From contig NZ_JACHOV010000013.1 in the NCBI RefSeq assembly GCF_014200045.1, forward strand, positions 1 to 56,379: DNA of 56,379 nucleotides, written 5' to 3'. Source of the DNA: Rhizorhapis suberifaciens (GTDB taxonomy: Bacteria; Pseudomonadota; Alphaproteobacteria; Sphingomonadales; Sphingomonadaceae). Under the pieces are notes generated by a model. That model was not told where the DNA came from. It worked only from the letters and a program-made list of their open reading frames with translations, and made no database searches. Both the position numbers and the translations under genes were made by a program. Positions 40,987-48,220 of this stretch are shown in pieces (the first letter of the stretch is position 1; each line of letters starts with the position of its first letter).

Positions 40987-41493
40987 ATGGACGATACGCC
41001 GAGCACGATCGAACTGGCGGCCGAGTTGACCGCCGCCTGGCTGGCGAACCCCAACACGCGCGCGGACGCCGAGGCCGTGCCCGCGTTCCTGAACGCCGTG
41101 CACGGTGCGATCGCCCAACTCCGCGCCGGAGCCGGTGCAACGGCCGACGACGTCCCCGGCGATGCGGCCGAAGCTCATACCCCTGCCGTGACCGCCAAAA
41201 AGTCTCTCGCCTCACCCGAGCGGATCATTTCGATGATCGACGGAAAGCCCTATCGGACGCTGCGCCGCCACCTTTCGACGCACGGTCTCACTCCCGACGA
41301 GTATCGCGCTCGCTACAAGCTGAAGCCCGATTATCCGATGGTCGCGCCCGCCTACAGCGAGGCGCGGCGCGCAATGGCGAAGAAGATCGGTCTTGGCCGC
41401 AAGCCCGCCGCGCCCGCATCGACGCCCGCGCCAGAAACGCCGGCAGCACCGAAGCCCCGACGCCGCAAGCTCGGTCTATCGACCAAGGAGTAA
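40987..41493 (+). CDS. MucR/Ros-family transcriptional regulator
   Basis: This 168-residue protein has the MucR/Ros DNA-binding core SMIDGKPYRTLRRHLSTHGLTPDEYRARYKL, followed by DYPMVAPAYSEARRAMAKKIGLG. In canonical members the position held here by Ser (in SMID) is the first zinc cysteine. Zinc binding is therefore altered or absent, as also known from some Mesorhizobium relatives. The N-terminal part (TIELAAELTAAWLANPNTRA) is the usual oligomerisation region. The basic tail is rich in Pro, Ala and Lys. MucR-like proteins are nucleoid-style repressors of AT-rich promoters, so it may silence the AT-rich accessory genes. Confidence 0.88.
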   Translation: MDDTPSTIELAAELTAAWLANPNTRADAEAVPAFLNAVHGAIAQLRAGAGATADDVPGDAAEAHTPAVTAKKSLASPERIISMIDGKPYRTLRRHLSTHGLTPDEYRARYKLKPDYPMVAPAYSEARRAMAKKIGLGRKPAAPASTPAPETPAAPKPRRRKLGLSTKE

Positions 41494-41509
41494 CGCCGGC
41501 GCTGCGGAT

Positions 41510-41986
41510 CTAGCTGCGAGCCGCTGCAGGTGTGCCACGTGGCACACCCCAGCCCGTCGCCGGAGGCGCGTCGAGCAACACCAGCAGGTCGCCCAGCGCG
41601 CGCCGTCGATAGGCATTCCGCCAGCGCCGGCGCCGATGCTCGGCCGCGTCGTGGATCATGTGGCACCGCTGGCAGAGCGCGGCGAGGTTGCGCGGCGCGT
41701 TGTCGGTCGGATCATGATTCAGGTGCGCGCACGCGATATAGACCCGCGTGAGGCGGACGATCGCCACGATGTCGGAGCCTGGCGCTCGCACCCGGCGCCC
41801 GCGCCCATCGCGCCAGAGCCGGTGATCGGCATCCCACCAGCGACCATCGCCCAGGTGAAACACGCGCCGACCATGCGGGCGGCGGCAATGTTCGCAGCAC
41901 CCCATGGCGCGGCCGAACCGGATCAGCTTCGACAGTTCGGGCCAGTCGATCGGATAGAGCCAGCGATGTTCGGGGGCGATCGGCAT
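41510..41986 (-). CDS. HNH endonuclease
   Basis: This protein of about 158 residues has an HNH nuclease motif. A pair of cysteines occurs early (GCCEHCRRPHG), the central HLNHDPTDNAPRNLAALCQRCH holds the HNH catalytic residues (His-Asn-His pattern), and a second cysteine pair sits in CQRC. The N-terminus is tryptophan-rich (HRWLYPIDWPEL). ATG 41986 is chosen; frames further upstream lack a ribosome site. The C-terminus GVPRGTP is encoded by palindrome copy 7. The target is unknown, and homing-like or phage-type nucleases are possible. Confidence 0.82.
   Translation of the reverse strand: MPIAPEHRWLYPIDWPELSKLIRFGRAMGCCEHCRRPHGRRVFHLGDGRWWDADHRLWRDGRGRRVRAPGSDIVAIVRLTRVYIACAHLNHDPTDNAPRNLAALCQRCHMIHDAAEHRRRRWRNAYRRRALGDLLVLLDAPPATGWGVPRGTPAAARS
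41531..41546. repeat. parS-like palindrome, copy 7 (inside HNH 3' end)
   Basis: This exact TGTGCCACGTGGCACA is preceded by CTGCAGG, as in copy 4. It lies in the last codons of the HNH gene on the minus strand and encodes V-P-R-G-T. Confidence 0.85.
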
Positions 41987-42078
41987 GGGCCGATTCTGAA
42001 TCAGTCGAGCCGAGAACGAAAGCAGAAAATCGGCACGCCGACCGGGCCTGTGCCGGTTTTCGAAGCAGCTGCCGACCC

Positions 42079-42342
42079 TCATTCCGACGGTGTATCGGCA
42101 CTTTCAACATTTGTGCCTGGATCGAGCAACAACAGATAGGGGCTGACCTTCAAGCCTGTCGCTATCCTCTCGATATTGTCGATGGCGACATTGCGCTCCC
42201 CGCGCTCTATGCCGCCGAAATAGGTGCGATCCATCTCGATGTCATAAGCGAAGTCCTGTTGGCTGATGCCAAGGGCTTTCCGGTATCGGCGGATATTGGT
42301 TGCGACGATAGCACGTAAGCATCCGGGATGGGTGCGTTTCAC
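42079..42342 (-). CDS. XRE-family helix-turn-helix regulator
   Basis: This 87-residue Xre/Cro-type repressor carries the helix-turn-helix [34 protein letters not shown] and the helical end [19 protein letters not shown]. It is divergent from the diguanylate cyclase gene and probably controls one or both promoters in the 100-bp gap (42343-42444), which otherwise shows no clear repeat. Confidence 0.9.
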   Translation of the reverse strand: MKRTHPGCLRAIVATNIRRYRKALGISQQDFAYDIEMDRTYFGGIERGERNVAIDNIERIATGLKVSPYLLLLDPGTNVESADTPSE

Positions 42343-42444
42343 CCTTCATAAATCGCCTGCGAGATGGTTATAAGGCGACGGGTTTTAAGTATCATTTTAC
42401 GAACCGCTGCTAAGGTCAGGAATTTGCCGAGTTGGAAAACGTGC

Positions 42445-43362
42445 ATGAACAGCCATTTGCCTGTCGGCCGCCTGGCCGGATATCTCGAAGCCCTCTCGAG
42501 AGAAAAAATCTGGGTCGCAATGGTCGCCGCGACCAGCATTGTCGCTGCGCTTGACCATGCGGTGCCCGCTGTAGGTGGCGCTCCGCTCTACATCCCGATC
42601 ATCTGCGGAGCAGCATGGGGCCTGGGTGCGCGCGAGGGCTATTTCGTGGCGGTGATCGCGGCGTTGCTGGCCATCATGCCGGCGCTGCGCGTAGATTCAC
42701 CGGTCGATCCTGCAGTCCATGCGCTGCGCGTCATAATCTACGTCGCGACATTCCTCTTCCTCGCGGCAACCATCACTAGCTTTCGTCGCTCCTACGATCG
42801 CGAACTATTCCACGCCCATCGCGATCGCATGACGGGCACCTTGAACAAGGAAGTCTTCCAACGCCGTTGCGCCAAGGCCATCCAGGGTGCAGCGCATACA
42901 GGCCAAACCCTGCTGCTGGTCATCCTCGATCTCGACGACTTCAAAGCCGTAAACAGTCGGGAGGGGCATCAGGCCGGCGACGAAGTTCTCACGACGTTCG
43001 CCAAAGGCGTTTCAACCATCATGCGCCGGGAAGATCTCATCGGCCGCATCGGCGGCGATGAATTTTCCTTGCTGGTGCGCGTGCCGTCGATCGCCGAGGG
43101 TCAAGGTTTCGCGCACGACATGCACGCCCGCCTGACGGCCGTGCTAACCAATGCACGCTATCCCGTGACGTGCAGCATGGGCGCGTTGCTGATCCCGCCT
43201 TATGCTCCGCGCAACGCCGCGGAACTGGTGCATGCTGCCGATCAGGCCATGTATCGCGCCAAACGGACGGGCAAGAATTCGATCGTTGTAGACAGGATCG
43301 GCGAGCCCGACAGGCCGCCGATCGGCCGCACCGCCGTCCAGCGCCAGAAGGGACTTGCATGA
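42445..43362 (+). CDS. Membrane-bound diguanylate cyclase (GGDEF)
   Basis: This protein of 305 residues makes cyclic di-GMP. The N-terminal half has about four membrane segments in a MASE-like layout (VAMVAATSIVAALDHAV, YIPIICGAAWGLGA, YFVAVIAALLAIMPAL, VIIYVATFLFLAATITSF). The C-terminal GGDEF domain shows DRMTGTLNKEVF, LLVILDLDDFKAVN, and the active motif GRIGGDEFSLLV. No EAL domain is present. The start at ATG 42445 is preferred over the in-frame ATG 42364. A plasmid-borne cyclase may promote attachment and conjugation. Confidence 0.88.
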   Translation: MNSHLPVGRLAGYLEALSREKIWVAMVAATSIVAALDHAVPAVGGAPLYIPIICGAAWGLGAREGYFVAVIAALLAIMPALRVDSPVDPAVHALRVIIYVATFLFLAATITSFRRSYDRELFHAHRDRMTGTLNKEVFQRRCAKAIQGAAHTGQTLLLVILDLDDFKAVNSREGHQAGDEVLTTFAKGVSTIMRREDLIGRIGGDEFSLLVRVPSIAEGQGFAHDMHARLTAVLTNARYPVTCSMGALLIPPYAPRNAAELVHAADQAMYRAKRTGKNSIVVDRIGEPDRPPIGRTAVQRQKGLA

Positions 43363-43790
43363 AGGATTCGGTTTCGCTGCGGCGGCGCGCCGTCGCACTT
43401 ATGCGCGAGGCCATCGCCATGCTCGACGAAACGAGGGAGGACGTCGCCGCTGTCCACTTGCAAATGGCCATCGACGTCGCCGAGCGGATTCCCCCGATGA
43501 AGCCGGGTGACGAGCTGCCGGATGAAAGATGCGGCGCCTCTACCTCCGTTCCCCAGCTTGTCGCCGATCCGGCGCTGGTCCGCGCGATCGGCGGCGCGCT
43601 GGCGGTATTCGCCACCTTGCTGGCACGCCGGGGCGGCAGCTCGGTCGAAGAGGTTGCCGATCTCCTTGGTATCTATGCGCTGGCGACCCAGGAAACGTCC
43701 GACGATGAGGGGCTGATTATCGCCTGTTGGGGGGCTATCCTCCGCGATGTCGCGGAGGCGCAGCGCGGGGAACCGATGCAGCGCCGCTAA
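43359..43790 (+). CDS. Hypothetical helical protein coupled to the cyclase
   Basis: This 143-residue protein overlaps the diguanylate cyclase stop by four bases. It is helical and acidic, with MREAIAMLDETREDVAAVHLQMAIDVAERI in the first third. The later part is also helical and hydrophobic (IGGALAVFATLLARRGGSSVEEVADLLGIYALA). No family is recognised. Co-transcription suggests it modulates the cyclase or its output. Confidence 0.65.
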   Translation: MKDSVSLRRRAVALMREAIAMLDETREDVAAVHLQMAIDVAERIPPMKPGDELPDERCGASTSVPQLVADPALVRAIGGALAVFATLLARRGGSSVEEVADLLGIYALATQETSDDEGLIIACWGAILRDVAEAQRGEPMQRR

Positions 43791-43802
43791 GGGCTTCATG
43801 GT

Positions 43803-43834
43803 CTCCCGGCGACAAGGTGGATTGTCGCCGGGAG
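43803..43834. terminator. Strong hairpin after the cyclase operon
   Basis: Perfect 13-bp arms (CTCCCGGCGACAA at 43803-43815 and its complement at 43822-43834) with a 6-nt loop follow the operon. The stretch from here to 44036 shows no gene. Confidence 0.75.
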
Positions 43835-44036
43835 TGGTCAGCCAGGAGGCCGATGCGGCCCTTTAGGCGGAAACATATCGCTATGCACGCGCAGGCTCGG
43901 GTGAAACTCGCCGGATCACACACAGCGCGCGACGAATTGCCGCTGTCCAAGACGTGAAGGGTTTCTCTTGCGGCCGCGCGCCGGGGCGCGAGAGTCTTTG
44001 TCGACCGGCGTGCACTGGCGGACGAGCTGCGCCGGA

Positions 44037-44255
44037 CGAGGGGAACGCCAAGGGCGCCGCCCTTTCGTTCCCGAACGACAATCGATCGCCCGTGTAATCC
44101 GCCAAGCCCGGCTCCCGGCGGAGAGCGCCGGCCAGGCTAGGCGGCTCGCCCGCGCCAACGATCGATTCTCATTCCCCCTCCCCATCCCGTTCCTCGCCGG
44201 AACGGCAGGGCCCTGAGGCCCGAGCGGCCTTGTGGCCCATGCCGGAGGAAAATCT
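44037..44255 (+). promoter_or_regulatory. Conserved leader, copy C (upstream of ECF sigma gene)
   Basis: This copy contains GGGGAACGCCAAGGGC, GCCCTTTCGTTCCCGAACGA, GTGTAATCCGCCAAGC, TAGGCGGCTCGCCCGCGCCA, CTCCCCATCCCG and CCTCGCCGGAA. It therefore shares the same ordered blocks as copies A and B, but it lacks the opening CCTCCCCCGGAGG block and the terminal GCCGGTTGC hairpin. Those are replaced by a different hairpin (GGCCCTGAGGCC) and a GGAGGAAAA ribosome site. Confidence 0.7.
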
Positions 44256-44756
44256 ATGGGGACGTCGCCAACGCCGACCGGGGAGCCGATCGAGAGCGTC
44301 TTTGATCGTGCCGCCCCGAGACTAAGGCGCTACTTTCGCAACAAGGGCTTCGGCGACGAAGCCGAGGACATGGTGCAGGAGTGTTTTCGTCGAACGGTCG
44401 GGCGCAGGGCCGACCGTCCCGAAGCCTTCCTGATGCGAACGGCGGTCAACCTCGCGATTGAGCATTGGCGGGCACGGTCCCGGCATCGCGTCGATCGGCA
44501 TGTCTCCACCGATAGCGTCGATCTATGCGGGCTCGATCCCCTTATGCAGCTTGAGGCGGCCGACCTGTTGCGCCGGGTCGAGGCGAGCCTTGTGCGGCTC
44601 ACTCCACGAACGCGAACCATCTTTTTCCTTCATCGGGTAGACGGCCTGACGCTTCCCGAACTCGCGGCCCGCTACGGGTTGAGCATCCACGGCGTCGAAT
44701 ATCACCTTGCGAAAGCGATGAAACATATACGCCGTTTCCGGGACGATCTGTCATGA
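44256..44756 (+). CDS. ECF-type RNA polymerase sigma factor
   Basis: This 166-residue sigma factor has region 2 (SVFDRAAPRLRRYFRNKGFGDEAEDMVQECFRRTV) and region 4 (LVRLTPRTRTIFFLHRVDGLTLPELAARYGLSIHGVEYHLAKAMKHIRR) in the spacing typical of ECF factors, close to FecI-like types. No FecR-like anti-sigma gene or TonB receptor gene follows. GGAGGAAAATCT precedes the ATG. It is expressed behind leader copy C, so it may switch on plasmid genes early after transfer; that is inference. Its target promoters are unknown. Confidence 0.88.
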   Translation: MGTSPTPTGEPIESVFDRAAPRLRRYFRNKGFGDEAEDMVQECFRRTVGRRADRPEAFLMRTAVNLAIEHWRARSRHRVDRHVSTDSVDLCGLDPLMQLEAADLLRRVEASLVRLTPRTRTIFFLHRVDGLTLPELAARYGLSIHGVEYHLAKAMKHIRRFRDDLS

Positions 44757-44925
44757 GCATAGCAGGCACGGAGTGACCGTCACGTTTCCAAGCGAATACT
44801 GATATTTGCCTGCATACGTCGCGCCGAAATGGACGTGGAATATGGTGAGCCGAATGCACGTTGCATTAAGTGATTTGTTGAGAAATCGCCCCGGGAGGCG
44901 TAATGTAAATGTGGAAAGGATGATG

Positions 44926-45183
44926 ATGGCTCAGATCGATCTTGAGGCGCTGCGTGAGCGTGTCCGGCAGATGGATTTCGAGCGCGGCACCCCTGAACAG
45001 GTCGCGGCGTGGCGCGAGGACGTAGCGGAAGCACGCGCGAATCTTGCCATTGAGGACATGGAGCCGACCATCGATGAAGACGCGATGTTCGCGATGATGC
45101 TCGACGAGGGTGTTCCCCCTGCACTCATGCCCTCGATCATCCTTAGCCTCTATCAGCCCGGAACTGACCAGATCGCTGCCTGA
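44926..45183 (+). CDS. VbhA-like antitoxin
   Basis: This 85-residue acidic protein sits directly upstream of the Fic gene, with a TGATG overlap. It resembles VbhA antitoxins, which block the ATP site of Fic enzymes with an inhibitory helix. The segment EARANLAIEDMEPTIDED corresponds to the VbhA region DARNALASQRLEGLEP. The usual inhibitory motif (S/T)xxxE(G/N) is weakly kept: the glutamate is present but the following residue is Asp. Three ATGs lie in a row; I chose 44926, six bases after AAAGG. Confidence 0.8.
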   Translation: MAQIDLEALRERVRQMDFERGTPEQVAAWREDVAEARANLAIEDMEPTIDEDAMFAMMLDEGVPPALMPSIILSLYQPGTDQIAA

Positions 45184-46466
45184 TGGTCGGCGATCCCTAC
45201 GCATATCCCGGCACGGAGACGTTTAGGAATCGCCTTGGCATCACCGACGAGAACTCGCTCACCGAGGCAGAGCGACGCCTGACGCTGGCACGGAGCGCGG
45301 AGGCTGGGCGCCTGACCTTTCCGGCGACTGCCGACGGCTACCGAGCCCTCCACAAACACCTGTTCCAGGACCTCTACGAGTGGGCGGGCCAGGACCGCAC
45401 CGTCAACATTGCCAAAGGCGGGTCGAGCTTCGCCGCCGTGCCCTACGTCGCGCGCGAACTCGACAAGCTGTTCACGGACATGAGCGCAACGAACGATTTC
45501 CGTGGCCTTCCTCGAGACGAGTTTTTCGATCGGCTCGGCAACCACATCAACGAGATCAATGCCATCCACCCCTTCCGCGAGGGCAATGGCCGCACGATGC
45601 GCCAACACGCGGCGCAGATCGCGCGCGATGCGGGGCATCCGATCCGCATTGCGGCGATCGACAAGGACAGGTGGATGGAGGCTTCGCGCCACGGCTTTCT
45701 CACCGGTGATCATCGCGGCATGGCCGCGGTCCTCTCAGCGGCGGCAATCAAACGGGATCTCGCGCCCGAGCCGCGCATCGGCCCGGCCGGGATCGCCCTG
45801 CTCCCCAACCGCGCGCCACCCGAGGGCCAGCGCTACCGCGTGACGTTGACAAAGGCACGTGAGGAACTGGAACGCTACTTGCCGGCCGCGCGCCAGCAGG
45901 CAGTCGAGCGGCTGCGCGGCTTGATAAAGGAGGACGCATCTTCCGCCGCGATCGCCAATGCGCGCACCGAGCTTGCCTATGTCCGCCATGCCAAGGGGCC
46001 GGTCTATCAGTCTCATCTTCTAACCTACCTTGGCGTTCGGCAGGTCGATGCCGTCATAAGTGCCCAACAGACGCCTCTTGAACGCGTGCGAGAGATCGGC
46101 GCGGCTCTTGGCATCCAGATCAACGTCCAGCAGCAGGCACACATTCAGCGTGCCGTGCGGGCGCTGCAAAAGCCGGTCCTGCCCCCTGGGCACTCTCCCG
46201 GTCAGGAGCGACTTGCCGCCGCTTTCCTGAAGAATACGCCGGAAATGAACCATGCCGATCCGCGCCTTGCGCCAGCGCAGGCGATCGTCGACGCGGCAAT
46301 GCAGACGGCGCGCGATCGAGGTGAAAGCGCCCGCATGGTGGGAACGATCGGCGATTCGACCCGCCAGCTTGTTGCCGATCGGATCAAATCGGGCGATACG
46401 CTGGATCCCAAAATTGGTGGCGTGGCGCCGGCGACAGCACCACGCGATAAGGACCGAAGACGCTGA
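45183..46466 (+). CDS. Fic-domain AMP-transferase toxin (VbhT-like)
   Basis: This 427-residue protein has an N-terminal Fic domain. Its opening, DPYAYPGTETFRNRLGI, matches VbhT-like toxins. It continues with LHKHLFQDLYEWAGQDRTVNI and the catalytic motif HPFREGNGRTMR (His129), all active-site residues being present. Fic enzymes AMPylate targets such as gyrase or topoisomerase IV. The C-terminal half (residues about 200-427) is helical and ends in a charged tail, PRDKDRRR. In Bartonella VbhT the C-terminal part is a BID secretion domain; whether this half serves the same purpose with the VirB/VirD4 system here is inference. Confidence 0.88.
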   Translation: MVGDPYAYPGTETFRNRLGITDENSLTEAERRLTLARSAEAGRLTFPATADGYRALHKHLFQDLYEWAGQDRTVNIAKGGSSFAAVPYVARELDKLFTDMSATNDFRGLPRDEFFDRLGNHINEINAIHPFREGNGRTMRQHAAQIARDAGHPIRIAAIDKDRWMEASRHGFLTGDHRGMAAVLSAAAIKRDLAPEPRIGPAGIALLPNRAPPEGQRYRVTLTKAREELERYLPAARQQAVERLRGLIKEDASSAAIANARTELAYVRHAKGPVYQSHLLTYLGVRQVDAVISAQQTPLERVREIGAALGIQINVQQQAHIQRAVRALQKPVLPPGHSPGQERLAAAFLKNTPEMNHADPRLAPAQAIVDAAMQTARDRGESARMVGTIGDSTRQLVADRIKSGDTLDPKIGGVAPATAPRDKDRRR

Positions 46467-46488
46467 TGGCCCTGGGGTAGTTCAAACG

Positions 46489-47316
46489 TCAGCTCCACGC
46501 GACCATGTCGCGATCGTCACCGCCAGCGCGTCCGAAGAAAAAACCCAGTGTCACCCTCGTGTCGCCAGCAGTCTCGGCTACTTCGTGGTAATAGGTGGGA
46601 TTGAAAATATAGATGTCGCCCGTCTCCGGCTTAAAAACGAGCTGTTTGCATCCCTCAACGACGCTCAGCGGATAGCCAAAGTTGCCCCTTATCTTTGAAG
46701 CCTCATCTGCCAAAGACCACTGTTTTTTGTACAGGATGAGTTCTCCACCAGAGGTGCATTCCTGCAGGCAAACGGTACACCTGAGCTGGCTCCTCGCGGC
46801 GGCAACCCGTAAGCTGCTGCCGATGGCATCTCTTGCGATCATATCGTTGTGCAGGGGCATCGCCATGCCACTTCGATGTATAAGTACCATAAAAGGTGAA
46901 TAGGCGTCGCCAGATTCCTCGCGTGCTACGTTGAGAGTATTAAGACATAGGGCGGTGGCAACCAAGTCGTATATCTTTGCAGTGAATACTGTCATCTCGG
47001 GCGGAACGGCCTGTTCCATATCTCTGGCTCTATCGAAGTAGGCTTGTGGAAGGTCCAAGGCTCCAGCGAGATAAGGCCCTACTGTAATCAGGCGGGTATT
47101 AGGGTAAAGGTTGTCTTTAATGAGCGGCTCCATTTTTTCTACGGATCCGAAGGCAGACGACAAGACCTCCTTCGACAGAAAACCACGCAGTACGATGACA
47201 CCCGCCTGCCCTGTAATGAGTGCTTCCAGAGAAGCATCGTCGCTAAGACTTTCGGGCGAAAGTACGCGTGAGTTCCAGGCAAATTCCTGAGCCGAGACTT
47301 CTTGACCTCTGAACAT
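46489..47316 (-). CDS. 2-oxoglutarate/Fe(II) oxygenase (RiPP tailoring candidate)
   Basis: This protein of about 275 residues has the double-stranded beta-helix pattern of 2OG/Fe(II) dioxygenases. The iron-binding HxD is in PLHNDM (His156, Asp158). The distal His is in PTYYHEV (His244). A 2OG-binding Arg follows ten residues later (Arg254, in TRVTLGFFF). It would hydroxylate, desaturate or crosslink an unactivated carbon. ATG 47316 has AGAAGGA upstream; a TTG at 47439 would add 41 residues. It is the last gene of the putative peptide operon, behind a second oxygenase of a different subfamily. Confidence 0.8.
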   Translation of the reverse strand: MFRGQEVSAQEFAWNSRVLSPESLSDDASLEALITGQAGVIVLRGFLSKEVLSSAFGSVEKMEPLIKDNLYPNTRLITVGPYLAGALDLPQAYFDRARDMEQAVPPEMTVFTAKIYDLVATALCLNTLNVAREESGDAYSPFMVLIHRSGMAMPLHNDMIARDAIGSSLRVAAARSQLRCTVCLQECTSGGELILYKKQWSLADEASKIRGNFGYPLSVVEGCKQLVFKPETGDIYIFNPTYYHEVAETAGDTRVTLGFFFGRAGGDDRDMVAWS

Positions 47317-47462
47317 GTCCGTTCCTTCTGAGCCACGTGACCGCAGCCCTCCTTCCAAATTCCTGTCGCCCGTGAAGCTCGGAATGTACGACGACGAAGT
47401 GCCCGTACGATTGTTCGCGATAATGTGTTCGATCACCAATGGCCGCCCGACTGCGGGCTAGA

Positions 47463-48203
47463 TCATTCAGCGGCAATCGATGGTGCGGAAGCACGCTGCT
47501 CATGCAGAGGACCGTAGCAGCGCTCCGCCCATGGATCGACCTCGATCACCCAGATATCGCGGTAGCCACTGTCATAGCCTTCAGCGGCAACGATGTCGGT
47601 CGCATAATGGATCCAACGGTCGTCGTTCATCAGGATAGCCTGGTTGTTCTGAAGCGTCGTCCGAAAAACGATCTCGCCCGTTGCCGGCTCGATGATCTGA
47701 GTTTCGCCGCCGTCGACCTGATGGCGTCGGGCAACCCCGACGACGCTGAACCGGTGCCCGTCCCGATGCGGACCTTCGGGCACCGTGATGCCCTTCCATT
47801 CCGCATCGACACGCACTCGAAACTGGCTCACATTGATTTGGTAGAGCTCATCGCGATCGATCGGCAGCACGGCCAGTATTGCAACGAGAAGTGAGGAAGG
47901 GTCGCACACCAATTGCTCGCGGAAACGTTTGACGCCGCCAGCCTCGGGAATCTTAATATACTCGGCAGACTGGACATAATCGCGACGCGGAAGCGGCGCA
48001 AAAATCCACTCTCTATCCTCGCAATAGGCGAAATATTGCGTAAGCCGAACGGTGCGATAGCGCTGGAGGCTATGCATGTCGCGCGGCAGGTCCTCGAAGG
48101 TTGCCAGCATCTCGTTCGAAAGCGGCGGTGTATCGATGATCGTCCAGCCGTCCACAGCGAAATCACCGGCGATCGAGAGTGGTTTTTCTACAATATCAAG
48201 CAT
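47463..48203 (-). CDS. 2OG-Fe dioxygenase family protein (IDO-like)
   Basis: This 246-residue protein resembles the 2OG-Fe dioxygenase family that contains L-isoleucine 4-hydroxylase. The motif EGPHRDGHRFSVVGVARRH carries His146 and Asp148, and GGETQI follows. The distal His199 lies in NDDRWIHYATDI and a candidate 2OG-binding arginine is at 215. Members hydroxylate aliphatic side chains, which suits valine or threonine of the repeat peptide, but free amino acids are also possible substrates. It lies 17 bases downstream of the radical SAM gene and is certainly part of the same operon. Confidence 0.85.
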   Translation of the reverse strand: MLDIVEKPLSIAGDFAVDGWTIIDTPPLSNEMLATFEDLPRDMHSLQRYRTVRLTQYFAYCEDREWIFAPLPRRDYVQSAEYIKIPEAGGVKRFREQLVCDPSSLLVAILAVLPIDRDELYQINVSQFRVRVDAEWKGITVPEGPHRDGHRFSVVGVARRHQVDGGETQIIEPATGEIVFRTTLQNNQAILMNDDRWIHYATDIVAAEGYDSGYRDIWVIEVDPWAERCYGPLHEQRASAPSIAAE

Positions 48204-48220
48204 TCCGAGTTCCCCTGGGG

